Of a stretch of DNA of 64,000 nucleotides, positions 33,069-41,877 are shown piece by piece. The stretch is taken from contig JAUWWQ010000016.1 of the NCBI GenBank assembly GCA_030616775.1, positions 19,071 to 83,070 of the forward strand. The letters are read 5' to 3'. Numbering within the stretch: position 1 is the first letter of the stretch; each line of letters starts with the position of its first letter. Source of the DNA: Planctomycetota bacterium. GTDB lineage: Bacteria; Planctomycetota; Phycisphaerae; UBA1845. The notes under the pieces were generated by a model, which did not search any database, was not told the origin of the DNA, and saw only the letters and a program-made list of their open reading frames with translations. Position numbers and translations under genes: made by a program.

Positions 33069-34385
33069 TCATGCCGCTTGGTGAGCTACGACGGCGCTTT
33101 TGCCTTTCTGTTTGGCCGCGTAGAGCGCCGCATCGGCCTTGGCGACCAGCTCGTGTCCGGTTTCGAAGTTTTCTGTTGCAAGGGATGCAACACCGGCACT
33201 GATGGAGACATTGTGATCTGGGCCCAGGCTTGCGGTGTGTTGGCCGAAGAGCTTCACCAACCGTTCGGCGATGGCCCCGGCCTGCTCCGGCGTCGTCTCG
33301 GCAAGCAGAAGCAGGAATTCATCGCCGCCGTAACGGATCGCACTATCGGTCGGTCGAATACCTCCGCGCAGGAGCCCGCCGAAAAACCGCAGTACAACGT
33401 CACCGGCCTGATGCCCCTTCGTGTCGTTGTACCGCTTGAAGTTGTCGACATCGAACATGATCGCGGAGAGGTCCTTGCGCTTCCGCCGATGCCGCTGGAA
33501 AAGGGGTTCAAGGTCTTCATCAAGGAAGCTGCGGTTTCGCAACCCGGTAAGGGGGTCAATGGCGGCCTGGTCTTTTACACGTCGAAGCTCCCGGTCAAAG
33601 CCCAGCTCGCGGTTGCGGATCCGGCGCAACGATTGACACTCGGTCGAACGGGCGAGCGCCTCCCTTTCAGCGACAGCTTCCAGAAGTCTGCGGAACTGGA
33701 CCGCGATCTGTGTTGTCTCGTGCCACTCGCCGGGGTCCAGTTCCGGCACGCGGCCGGGCTCCCTTAGTGGATCTCGGACGGCGCCGGCCATGCTGCGCAG
33801 CGGCCCGGTGATCCGGTGATCGAACCATCGCCTTAATCGGTAAGTACTGAGCAAGATCATAAGCCCAAGTAGCAAGGCAAAGACCCCGGTCGCGTAGGCC
33901 CAGTCATTGCCGTATAGATCGTTGCGGAGAAGGATGATCACTTTTTGGGCGACCGGCGAAGGGATGCCATTGAGTGGCACTACGGCCCCTGAGACGGATA
34001 TCAGCTCGCCCTCCGGCGCCGCGGGTGCCAAAACGGGATGGCGGTCACCCGCCAGAAAAGCTCGAACCGCCGTACGGTGTGAGGGGCGCTGGGGGTGGAC
34101 GGTGTGCAAATGGCCGAGGGCGTCGAGCGTGGCCACCGCTATCAGTCTGTCGTAGCGGTCCTGTAAGCGGTCGACCGACTCAGACAAGTCACCATTTCGG
34201 CCCGGTACCAATGCCGCTGCACAGAGTCTGGCCTGCTCGACGAGCATGCGCCGGGTGCGCGAGTGCGAAACCTGCCGGGTCGCGATGATCAGCGCGAGCA
34301 CCGCAACCGCGACGATTAGCAGATTGGCACTGAACAGCCGGCGGGCAAACGTCGGCGTTAGCGGTCTTGGACAACCGGTCTGCAT
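33069..34385 (-). CDS. Membrane-bound diguanylate cyclase (GGDEF)
   Basis: 438 residues. Membrane helices at about 20-36 and 164-180 flank a periplasmic sensor of about 125 residues of no recognised type. A HAMP-like segment follows (RRWFDHRITGPLRSMAGAV) and then a GGDEF domain from DPLTGLRNRSFLDEDL. The active site is intact (RYGGDEFLLLL, 353-357). RPTD (344-347), five residues before it, is the RxxD inhibitory site, so product feedback is expected. Makes cyclic di-GMP from two GTP. No EAL domain. Confidence 0.93.
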   Translation of the reverse strand: MQTGCPRPLTPTFARRLFSANLLIVAVAVLALIIATRQVSHSRTRRMLVEQARLCAAALVPGRNGDLSESVDRLQDRYDRLIAVATLDALGHLHTVHPQRPSHRTAVRAFLAGDRHPVLAPAAPEGELISVSGAVVPLNGIPSPVAQKVIILLRNDLYGNDWAYATGVFALLLGLMILLSTYRLRRWFDHRITGPLRSMAGAVRDPLREPGRVPELDPGEWHETTQIAVQFRRLLEAVAEREALARSTECQSLRRIRNRELGFDRELRRVKDQAAIDPLTGLRNRSFLDEDLEPLFQRHRRKRKDLSAIMFDVDNFKRYNDTKGHQAGDVVLRFFGGLLRGGIRPTDSAIRYGGDEFLLLLAETTPEQAGAIAERLVKLFGQHTASLGPDHNVSISAGVASLATENFETGHELVAKADAALYAAKQKGKSAVVAHQAA

Positions 34386-34575
34386 GTCCTGGGTTCACTG
34401 ATCCGGCTCACGGAAAGTCTACGATACCACTGAATCGGGCCGACACTGGGTTATAAGACCGAGGGTGTTTAGCCCTGCTCGTTGCCGGTGTGCTCGGCGT
34501 TGATCTTGGGCGTTGCATTGTCTGCCGGCCCAACCGGTGCCGATATGTCGGCCGACGTTCACATTCCAGCGTCAG

Positions 34576-35319
34576 TCACTCCGCCTGCCCGGGAACTGTC
34601 ACGACTCCGTGCATGGCCGCTGCCGCGCACACCGCCACCGCTGCCGTTTCGGTTCGTAAGACCATAGGGCCCAGCGTCGTGGGAACCGCGCCGGCTTTGA
34701 CCGCCAGGTCACGTTCGATGTCGGACCAACCTCCCTCCGGCCCGACCCAAACGAGCAATGAGGCCCCATCGATCTGAGCACTGAGGAATGTGTTGAAGGG
34801 TACCAGGGCGGAGTCCGCGTGGGTGATGCTCGAAGCGTTAAAGTCGCCGAGCCGTTTGAGGCATTCCGAAAACGTCCGCGGCGCGGTGATTGTGGGAACC
34901 CAGGATCGGTTGGACTGCTTGGCTGCCTCAATAGCCCGACGTGACCACCTCTCGACAGCAGCTGCGTCAGGTCGGCTAACGCTGCGATCCGCGATGATTG
35001 GCCAGATCGCCGCAACGCCCAGCTCGGTGGATTTCTCGATCAAATACCCCTGGCGGTGCGTCTTGGTCATGGCGACAGCCAGCGTGATTCTATGTCGAAG
35101 CTCGAAAGGCCGATGCGTTACCTGCGTCACGTCAACGTATACACGCCGGCGCTCGATCCGAACAATCAATCCGACGCCCTCCCCTCCGACGCCGTCAAAC
35201 AGAATGACCTCGTGCCCCACTTTGGCGCGCAGCGAGGCGATCACATGGTGTGATTCCTCCGGGGAGAGCATCACCGAACCCGTGGATAGTGCCGGGCAGA
35301 ATAGGCGGTGCCGGCGCAT
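34576..35319 (-). CDS. rsmE: 16S rRNA m3U1498 methyltransferase RsmE
   Basis: 247 residues of the SPOUT (alpha/beta-knot) methyltransferase class. An N-terminal PUA-like part (HHVIASLRAKVGHEVILFDGVG) precedes the catalytic domain with LAVAMTKTHRQGYLIEKSTELGV, RSVSR, the SAM-knot VWVGPEGGWSDIE and LGPMVLRTETAAVAV. These are RsmE signatures. It methylates N3 of U1498 in the decoding region of 16S rRNA. Divergent from the gene at 35524. Confidence 0.95.
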   Translation of the reverse strand: MRRHRLFCPALSTGSVMLSPEESHHVIASLRAKVGHEVILFDGVGGEGVGLIVRIERRRVYVDVTQVTHRPFELRHRITLAVAMTKTHRQGYLIEKSTELGVAAIWPIIADRSVSRPDAAAVERWSRRAIEAAKQSNRSWVPTITAPRTFSECLKRLGDFNASSITHADSALVPFNTFLSAQIDGASLLVWVGPEGGWSDIERDLAVKAGAVPTTLGPMVLRTETAAVAVCAAAAMHGVVTVPGQAE

Positions 35320-35523
35320 GACGGGCGATTATCAGCGCCGCGCTCTGGCCGGCAACCTTCAGGTCGTGGCTGAGACGGACCGATAAGAGACTGGCCCAGG
35401 TGTGATCCGCAGGCTGGCGGCGGAAGGCGGGTCTGCTGGTCTTGTCCAGCGTTGCCTCCTGGCGAACCGCACTGCATAGATTGGATCACGGACTGACACG
35501 TATCGGCATGCCAAGCGCACCAA

Positions 35524-36330
35524 ATGACTGACGAGCAACGGCCAAACCATGCGTCACCGGAACCGCCGGAAGGCCCGGACTCGGGTGTCGCCTCCGAGAA
35601 TGAACTCGACGAGGTTCTTGCGCAGGCCTCTTCACTGGCGGCTGAACTCTCTGAGGAGATCGGCGCTGCAGACGAGCCGACTGTCTCTAAAGACGCTCGC
35701 CGAGCGCCTGAGCAGGCTGGGAATCTTGCCACGGCGGAGCTCGATGCGCAGCTAAACGAACTCGACCGGCTCGTGGCGGAAACAAATAGCGAGGTTGACG
35801 ACGCATCGGGTAGTCCCGACGAACACGCCCTGCCACCCAGCGAGCCTCCCGCGTCCCCAAGTACACCTCCTGTTCCAGAGTTCATGGAGGAATTCACACG
35901 TTCGGAACGACCCGGCGATGCTGCTCAGCCCGGAGCGCAAGCTCCCGCTTCAGGTGCTTCGACCGGTGATGCCTGCCCGAAGCCCGGTGTGGTCGGCACC
36001 GGCATGCTGGGGGTGGTGGGCGCCGCCCCGCCGGCACCGGAAGAGGCCAAAAAGCCGCCACCTTCGGAAGCCGGTGAGTCCGGGAATGAGCTGCCGAAAG
36101 AGATGTCCGCGGCGTCGAAGACCGGGAAGCTTGCCGACCTGGTGCACTGGGCCGCTGCCCGATCTTCGCCCGTCGTCCTGGCTGTATGCGACCGCGCTTT
36201 GACGCTGCTCGAAGTGATCAACCGGCCGGTCGCCGACAAGCTGGGCGATTCTACTCTCCGTGTCATTGGATGGATCGCCCTGGCGACTTTGGGAACTTCC
36301 GTCATTGTCTACCTGTTCTCACTCCTCTAG
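35524..36330 (+). CDS. Acidic, Pro/Ala-rich tail-anchored protein of unknown function
   Basis: 268 residues. The first about 200 are low-complexity, rich in Glu, Ala, Pro and Ser, probably disordered, with one helical stretch (ELDEVLAQASSLAAELSEEIG). The C-terminal about 70 residues are ordered: an amphipathic segment (KLADLVHWAAARSSPVVLAV) and a membrane helix (VIGWIALATLGTSVIVYLFSLL). No signal peptide, so the acidic part is likely cytoplasmic. It precedes yidD on the same strand. Not a recognised family. Confidence 0.7.
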   Translation: MTDEQRPNHASPEPPEGPDSGVASENELDEVLAQASSLAAELSEEIGAADEPTVSKDARRAPEQAGNLATAELDAQLNELDRLVAETNSEVDDASGSPDEHALPPSEPPASPSTPPVPEFMEEFTRSERPGDAAQPGAQAPASGASTGDACPKPGVVGTGMLGVVGAAPPAPEEAKKPPPSEAGESGNELPKEMSAASKTGKLADLVHWAAARSSPVVLAVCDRALTLLEVINRPVADKLGDSTLRVIGWIALATLGTSVIVYLFSLL

Positions 36331-36416
36331 AATAAACTGAGTGTAGAGCGACGGTTTCGATATCTCCTTCAGGCACATATCGGCCGCGCTTCGGCGCAGG
36401 ATATTGGCGAGCGGGG

Positions 36417-36728
36417 ATGGGTGGTTCCTTACAGTCCGGGCAAGATCCCAGAACGAGTGTAGCCCAGTCAGTGCGCCGGTTTGTCATCTTTGTGCTGGTC
36501 TTTACGATTCGTTGTTACCAGGCTTCGTTGCGGCCGCTGTTGTTTGGCTCCTGCAAGTTCTATCCGACATGCAGCGAATACGCGATCGAGGCGTTTCAAA
36601 CGCACGGCCTTTGGCGTGGGTTGGTACTGGCGGTGCGCCGGGTAGCTCGTTGCCATCCCTTCTCTCCCGGCGGTATCGATCCGGTCCCCGACCCGACTAA
36701 GCCGCCTTCGTCCAGCCGGCCGGATTAA
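36417..36728 (+). CDS. yidD: Membrane-protein insertion efficiency factor YidD
   Basis: 103 residues including a likely over-long N terminus; the conserved part begins near FTIRCYQASLRPLL. CKFYPTCSEYAIEAFQTHG and RCHPFSPGGIDPVPDP are the diagnostic cysteine and His/Pro motifs. YidD sits at the membrane near YidC and aids insertion. Here it is not beside rnpA or yidC, its usual neighbours. Confidence 0.93.
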   Translation: MGGSLQSGQDPRTSVAQSVRRFVIFVLVFTIRCYQASLRPLLFGSCKFYPTCSEYAIEAFQTHGLWRGLVLAVRRVARCHPFSPGGIDPVPDPTKPPSSSRPD

Positions 36729-36847
36729 CCTCACATCGCCCGTTTTAGCGTTCGATAAAAACACCGGAGGCTAGCTCTGAAGCGGCTTGTGCGGCTGTCT
36801 TGTGACGGCCCGTTTCGCTAACCCTGGCGGGCGCAGTAGCTAGAAAC

Positions 36848-38566
36848 GTGACTGACACAGCGGACGACACAGTTGGGATCGCGGTTGCGCATCCAAACAT
36901 CGGATCGCCTGTGCCAGGTTTCGCGCAGCCGGCGGATCACCGAACCGACGCTCCATCCGCGTCTCCCGACAGATTGGTGTATTTCGACGCGGCCCGTGCT
37001 TTACTTCCCCGGTGGGTGAAGATCATCGGACGCACGCCGTGGTTTCTTGATAGTGCGCCCTGGAGACCGCGCTCGCTGCGTTGTGCATCAGCGCTCTACC
37101 GGCAGCAGGCGGCCGCCCTGGCGATCGCAATTCTGTGCGAACTCGACCGGCGGCGGCCGGATCGTTCTTACTTGCGTGAACATGTGCGGGCTTCGTTGAT
37201 TCACTGGCAACTGTCTTTGCGTGGTGACGGTCGTCCCGGCCACAGGCGGTTGCTTCGAGGTCCGCTCCACGTGGCAACTGCGGGACATGTTGTCCAGCTT
37301 CTGAGCGAAACCGCCGGTTTTCAAACCATCATGCTATTGGGTGACCTGGAACGGCATCTTCAGTGGCTGATCCACCGTCCCCCGCGGACTCCCTGGGTGG
37401 AAGCCGCCCTGGTCTGTGCCATTGCTGACGGTGGTGTGATTGTACGCGACACTGCGCTGCTGAAACATGCGCGGAGCCGGCTTGAAGCCTTGCTAGCCCG
37501 GCAGAACGAGGAGGGCTGGTTCCCGGAGCGCGGCGGTGCTGATGTCGGGAGGCTGTCACTCACCGTTGATGCTCTTGCTCGCTTGTACCGGCAGAACGAG
37601 TGGCAGGAGCTGAAGGAACCGCTGGGGCGGGCAGTGAGATTCCTCACTCACTTCGTGCACCCGGACGGCAGCGTCGGCGGATGTTACAGTTCATGTGACA
37701 CGGAGTTTATCAGTCCTTACGGTGTGGAGTTGCTTGCCCCGACCTTTGCGGACGCAGCCGCTTTGGCCCTATTGTGTCGGCGGCGTTGGGCGGCGCCGGT
37801 TTTTGATGAGCATTACGGCGGCGATGACGATCTGTGTGCCGTGCTCGGTGCAAGTGTGGCCTTGGCTGCTGCCAACGCCGCTCCACTTCCTATCGAACGA
37901 TGCGCTTTGCCTTTCGAAACGCTGGGGCAAACGCGATTTCCACGTGCTGGTTTGACCATCTTCTCTACCGAGGCATATCACGCGGTTGTGGCCGGCCGAA
38001 AGGGCGGCGCCTTGAAGGTCACATGGCGAAATGGCGCCACCGGGATCGAGGACCCCGGCGTTGTTGTCGTCTATCCCCGTGGGACACGCACCGCCGCAGC
38101 GCCAAACGTCCGCGGACGTCAGCATGTAAGCGGATCGTCGGTGACTTGCGGTGGCATTCTTCAGCGTACCGGGCTAATGCGGGACCGTCCACGGCCTTGG
38201 ATCAAGCGCTTGGCCCACAAGATAGGAGTGGGAAGGTGGACATCGACCGCGCTGTCAATGCCGGATCCAGCAGCGACGAACGGGCATCGGTCTCGTCACA
38301 CCGATTACGGCCGACTCACCCGCGATCAATATAGCCGTCAGATCACTTTCGGTGAGGATTGGATCAGGATTCGTGACCGTGTTCATTGTCGCCTGCCCTG
38401 CGAGACGATCGTGTGTCAGTCACCGTCTCCGGTGCCGGTGAGACCTTTCGGCGACGGTTCCGTCAGCCGGAACGCCCGCCCTCCAATCTTTGTGAAGGGC
38501 GGCAGAAACGTGGAGATCATCCGCGTCTATCGCAACGGCGAACTCGTCAATGAGCATCCCGCTTGA
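36848..38566 (+). CDS. Unrecognised large protein, helical-toroid-like with beta-rich C terminus
   Basis: 572 residues, GTG start, no signal peptide. The N-terminal half is helical and resembles alpha/alpha-barrel carbohydrate enzymes or prenyltransferase-like repeats (ARQNEEGWFPERGGADVGRLSLTVDALARLY; FLTHFVHPDGSVGGCYSSCDTEFISPYG). From about residue 375 it turns beta-rich (LTIFSTEAYHAVVAGRKGGALKV), reminiscent of heparinase-like beta-sandwiches, with RHTDYGRLT near residue 480. No catalytic residues can be assigned. Possibly a glycan-related enzyme. Confidence in coding is good, in function poor. Confidence 0.65.
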   Translation: MTDTADDTVGIAVAHPNIGSPVPGFAQPADHRTDAPSASPDRLVYFDAARALLPRWVKIIGRTPWFLDSAPWRPRSLRCASALYRQQAAALAIAILCELDRRRPDRSYLREHVRASLIHWQLSLRGDGRPGHRRLLRGPLHVATAGHVVQLLSETAGFQTIMLLGDLERHLQWLIHRPPRTPWVEAALVCAIADGGVIVRDTALLKHARSRLEALLARQNEEGWFPERGGADVGRLSLTVDALARLYRQNEWQELKEPLGRAVRFLTHFVHPDGSVGGCYSSCDTEFISPYGVELLAPTFADAAALALLCRRRWAAPVFDEHYGGDDDLCAVLGASVALAAANAAPLPIERCALPFETLGQTRFPRAGLTIFSTEAYHAVVAGRKGGALKVTWRNGATGIEDPGVVVVYPRGTRTAAAPNVRGRQHVSGSSVTCGGILQRTGLMRDRPRPWIKRLAHKIGVGRWTSTALSMPDPAATNGHRSRHTDYGRLTRDQYSRQITFGEDWIRIRDRVHCRLPCETIVCQSPSPVPVRPFGDGSVSRNARPPIFVKGGRNVEIIRVYRNGELVNEHPA

Positions 38567-38670
38567 CGGCGTGAATCCTGCCGTACAGCACCGGCCATCG
38601 GTTGAGGTGGAGCCTCAATTCGGAGCATCGAGCTTTTGAGGATGAAGACAAGCCGGGGATGGCGAACGAC

Positions 38671-39702
38671 CTATCGTCTCGGAACCGCGCCGGTGGCATA
38701 GGCGTCGAGATCAAGGCCGGCTACGTCACCGCTGACAAGCAGGTGGTAGCCCAGGGCGGCGATCATCGCGGCGTTGTCGGTACAATAGGCCATCTTGGCC
38801 GCATGGAAGTCAAGATCTCGCTCGCTGCATGCGGTCGCCAGGGCACTGCGCAGCACGCGGTTGGCAGCCACACCTCCGCCGAGGACGACGGTCGGCAGAC
38901 CGGTCTGGCAAATCGCCAGCATCGTCTTGCGCACCAGCACGTCGATAACCGCTCGCTGAAAGCTCGCCGCGATGTCCGCAATGTCTTGCGGCGATAGCTT
39001 CTCCAACCCACCGGTCGTCCGCCCCTGCCCATGAACGTGATAGAGAACGGCCGTCTTGATCCCGGAGAACGAGAAGTCCAGCGAGTTAGGGGCGAGCATC
39101 GTTCGCGGAAAGTCGACTGCCATAGGATCGCCGTTTTGGGCAATTCGCTCGATCTCGGGTCCGCCTGGATAACTCAGGCCGAGAATGGCAGCCACCTTGT
39201 CGAACGCCTCGCCGGCAGCGTCGTCTGTGGTTGCACCGAGCAGGGTAATCGATGTGGGCTGATCAATGCGAAAAAGTGAGGTGTGCCCACCGGATACGAT
39301 CAGCCCGACCGCCGGCCAGGGTGGCTGGTCGAGCCCCATCGCGGGGCTACAGGCGTGGGCTTCGATGTGGTCGACAGCGACCAGCGGCTTGCCCCAGACC
39401 CAGCTCAACGTTTTGGCAGCCGTAACGCCGATCAGCAGTGCCCCGACCAGGCCGGGCCGGTTGGTTACCGCTATCGCATCGATGTGGCCGTGGGAGCAGC
39501 CAGCCGCGTCAAACGCTTCTTCGATGACCGCGTCAAGCCGCTCGATGTGGGCCCGCGAGGCGATCTCCGGCACCACGCCGCCGTACTTGCGGTGCAGGTC
39601 CACCTGTGACGCCACGATATTGCTGCGCACATCCTTCCCGTCGACGACAACAGCCGCCGCCGTTTCGTCACAGGATGTCTCGATGCCGAGGATGGTTGTC
39701 AT
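38671..39702 (-). CDS. tsaD: tRNA N6-adenosine threonylcarbamoyltransferase TsaD
   Basis: 343 residues from the ATG of MTTILGIETSCDETAAAVV. HIEAH (about 112-116) is the metal-binding pair; VGLIVSGGHTSL, AAGEAFDKVAAILGL, DFSFSGIKTAV and VVLGGGVAANRVLR are the ASKHA-fold signatures of the Kae1/TsaD family. With TsaB, TsaC and TsaE it forms t6A37 in ANN-decoding tRNAs, an essential modification. Full length and intact. Divergent from the HAD gene. Confidence 0.96.
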   Translation of the reverse strand: MTTILGIETSCDETAAAVVVDGKDVRSNIVASQVDLHRKYGGVVPEIASRAHIERLDAVIEEAFDAAGCSHGHIDAIAVTNRPGLVGALLIGVTAAKTLSWVWGKPLVAVDHIEAHACSPAMGLDQPPWPAVGLIVSGGHTSLFRIDQPTSITLLGATTDDAAGEAFDKVAAILGLSYPGGPEIERIAQNGDPMAVDFPRTMLAPNSLDFSFSGIKTAVLYHVHGQGRTTGGLEKLSPQDIADIAASFQRAVIDVLVRKTMLAICQTGLPTVVLGGGVAANRVLRSALATACSERDLDFHAAKMAYCTDNAAMIAALGYHLLVSGDVAGLDLDAYATGAVPRR

Positions 39703-39819
39703 CTTCCACACAGGTGTATAGCAGTGTACCGGGCCAGGTTCAATATTGGGCGGTGTTCACAAATCGAATATGATGGGCTCTGTGACGTTGGAAAGGCCCT
39801 GAGTGATGGCCGCGAGCCC

Positions 39820-40413
39820 ATGAATCGATCAGCCGTTATTTTTGACATGGATGGGACGCTGACTGAGCCCTACCTGGATTTCGACGCCCTTCGCGCCGAG
39901 GTCGGAGTCGAGGGGCCGGTCCTTGAGGCGATGGGTCAGATGGACCCAGCTTCCCGGGAACGGGCGGAGGCGGCCCTGCTGCGGTACGAGCGCGAGGCGG
40001 CTGAGAATGCCACATTGCAGGATGGGGCTGTCGAGGTCATCGATGCTTTGCGGGCCAAGGGACATCCGATTGCCATCCTGACGCGCAATGCCCGGGCGAC
40101 CGTCGATCTTGTCCTGAAGAACCACGGCATAACCGTGGATGCTCTGCGTACGCGAGAAGATGGTGCCATCAAGCCGTCACCAGAGCCGGTGCTTTCCATC
40201 TGCAAGGAGCTATGCGCCGACCCGCGGCGGAGCTGGATGGTCGGGGATTACCTGTTCGATATCATGTCCGGTCGGGCGGCCGGAACGGGCACCGTTTTGA
40301 TGGTCGGGGACAAACCGATGCCGAAGTTCACCGACCAGGCGGACTACGTCATCCGCCGACTGGCGGAGTTGCTTACGATCGTCGAGGAGAACCGAATTGT
40401 GAATGGCAAATAG
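39820..40413 (+). CDS. HAD-superfamily phosphatase (phosphoglycolate phosphatase-like)
   Basis: About 197 residues from ATG 39820. Motif I VIFDMDGTLTEP, motif II ILTRNARATV, motif III Lys in GAIKPSPEPVL and motif IV WMVGDYLFDIMSG are all intact. The helical cap of about 60 residues makes it a subfamily I member. Substrate unknown. The last codons (VNGK-stop) come from an AATGGCAAATAG repeat, and a diverged second copy of the 3' end lies beyond the RAYT gene at 41088. Confidence 0.9.
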   Translation: MNRSAVIFDMDGTLTEPYLDFDALRAEVGVEGPVLEAMGQMDPASRERAEAALLRYEREAAENATLQDGAVEVIDALRAKGHPIAILTRNARATVDLVLKNHGITVDALRTREDGAIKPSPEPVLSICKELCADPRRSWMVGDYLFDIMSGRAAGTGTVLMVGDKPMPKFTDQADYVIRRLAELLTIVEENRIVNGK

Positions 40414-40423
40414 CTAATGGCGT

Positions 40424-41049
40424 GTGTGCCACTGCTCTTGAGCAGTGCTAAAATGCCCTCAATGAAGAATCGCCCACGCAAGACGCGTCGAAGCTGGGAT
40501 GAGCCGGGGCATGCTCACTATCTCACGTATTCGTGCCACCGTCGGTTGCCTCTGCTGTCGCGCGACCGCGTTCGACGATGGGTGGTCGATGCGCTCGAGC
40601 GCACAAGGCAGGAGCTCAATGTTGCCCTCTGGGCTTACGTCGTCATGCCGGAACACGTGCACGTGCTCTTGCATCCGCGCGCACCTCACTACGAAATGCG
40701 GCGGATTCTGGCCATGCTCAAACAACCGGTCGCGAAAGCGGCTCGAAAATGGCTGGAGGATAATCGACAGACCACGTGGTTGGAGCGCCTAACCGTGGCG
40801 TACCCTTCGCGTAAGGTCTTCCGGTTCTGGCAGCCCGGCGGCGGATTCGATCACAATGTTTTTCGGGAGAAGACGGTGTCAGCAATAGTCGATTACATTC
40901 ACGCGAACCCCGTTCGGCGCAAGCTTGTGGATGAGCCGACACACTGGGAGTGGTCGAGCGCGCGCTTCTGGGAGGGGGACCCCAAGGTACCTCTCCAGAT
41001 GGACGACCCGTTCTGATTGAAGAAACACTGCTCAAGAGCAGTGGCACAC
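40424..41049. mobile_element. RAYT transposase unit bounded by perfect 24-bp inverted palindromes
   Basis: 40424-40447 reads GTGTGCC followed by the palindrome ACTGCTCTTGAGCAGT and G. 41026-41049 is its exact reverse complement. So each end is itself a hairpin (7-bp stem, TT/AA centre) with a GTGTGCC foot. The unit contains only the Y1-type transposase gene. It sits between the HAD gene and a duplicate of that gene's 3' end. This matches the known arrangement of REP-associated transposases flanked by REP hairpins. Confidence 0.88.
40453..41016 (+). CDS. REP-associated tyrosine transposase (RAYT, Y1 family)
   Basis: 187 residues from ATG 40453 (or 40462). The Y1 signatures are present: HYLTYSCHRRLPLL at the start, the HUH metal motif in VVMPEHVHVLLHP (H-V-H), and a catalytic-Tyr-region helix near VDYIHANPVRRKLV. 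WEWSSARFW is characteristic of RAYTs and IS200-like proteins. Family members cut single-stranded DNA at hairpin REP elements. The intact frame and perfect flanking hairpins suggest it is functional or recently was. It is the only transposase in the window, so it is the best candidate for handling the many hairpin elements. Confidence 0.92.
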   Translation: MPSMKNRPRKTRRSWDEPGHAHYLTYSCHRRLPLLSRDRVRRWVVDALERTRQELNVALWAYVVMPEHVHVLLHPRAPHYEMRRILAMLKQPVAKAARKWLEDNRQTTWLERLTVAYPSRKVFRFWQPGGGFDHNVFREKTVSAIVDYIHANPVRRKLVDEPTHWEWSSARFWEGDPKVPLQMDDPF

Positions 41050-41087
41050 ATTCAGGTCCCGTCACAACCCCAACAGTGCCACCCCGC

Positions 41088-41180
41088 CCGATGTCGAAGT
41101 TCGCCGACCAGGCGGATTTCGTCATTCGCCGACTGATGGAATTGCTGCCCATCATCGACCGATGCTCGAATGGCGAATGA
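41088..41180 (+). pseudogene. Duplicated 3' end of the HAD phosphatase gene
   Basis: About 30 codons (PMSKFADQADFVIRRLMELL...SNGE-stop) align with the last codons of the HAD gene (PMPKFTDQADYVIRRLAELL...VNGK-stop). DNA identity is roughly 80 percent by eye over the first 66 bp, with mostly third-position changes, so the copy is old or derives from a paralogue. No upstream portion of the gene is present. The RAYT unit lies between the two copies. Confidence 0.85.
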
Positions 41181-41408
41181 TGAATAGCGACTGAAGAATG
41201 GCGAGAAGCCAGTGCTTGATTCAGATACGGTCCCGCCCGGATGCTCTTGACCGCAATCGTCCTACTGGACGATTTCGTGGGTGATAACGTCCTTTATTTA
41301 GCACTAAACGGGGGAGCTGTAAAGCAGCGAACAGACGTGTGACGACCGAGCGCTTACGGCTGCCAGCACATCGGACGAAGACCGCGATACCATCTATCCG
41401 TGTGATTA

Positions 41409-41636
41409 CTACAACAATCCGGGCAGTAGGGAGCATGAATAGAACTGATACAGAACGAACAACGTGACTGCCGTACCAGCAACCCACACGATGATTGCAC
41501 CAAGGCCGATAGCGGTCTTACCAACGGACTCCGCCAAGTAATCTCGCTCGTCGCCAAGATGAAGTCCGCAGCTGCCGCATTCCTCGGCGTCCGGTTCATT
41601 GGCGCATCCGCACTTCCGGCATTTCCTGGGGTGCAT
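41409..41636 (-). CDS. Small zinc-ribbon membrane protein
   Basis: 75 residues. A zinc ribbon with two CxxC pairs (CRKCGCANEPDAEECGSCG) at the N terminus, a short linker, then a long hydrophobic helix (GKTAIGLGAIIVWVAGTAVTLFVLYQF). Same plan as the protein at 17479 without the acidic head. GAGGTCA lies just upstream of the ATG. Function unknown. The flanking stretches 41181-41408 and 41637-41877 hold no visible gene. Confidence 0.7.
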   Translation of the reverse strand: MHPRKCRKCGCANEPDAEECGSCGLHLGDERDYLAESVGKTAIGLGAIIVWVAGTAVTLFVLYQFYSCSLLPGLL

Positions 41637-41877
41637 TGCTGACCTCCTGCTACTCCGAACAAGTCACGTCGATCTTCCCCGTTTCTTACGCGTCAATTGG
41701 TTAACGTACCCAGCCACCTGACTTGAGATTGCCAGTGGTGGTGCCTCCATCGCTACTCTGCGCGGCTTGCCGTCCTATTCTCTGATCAGGAGACCCGAAC
41801 GATGACAACAAGAAAGCCATAGCACACGCATCGAATCGCCCATTTTGGCTCAAGAAATTGGGTGTCCTTACCTCACC

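Noticed and set aside
36848..38566. Naming this protein a heparinase, lyase or squalene cyclase
   Set aside because: Only a general alpha/alpha-barrel then beta impression; no catalytic residues of any of these families could be located.
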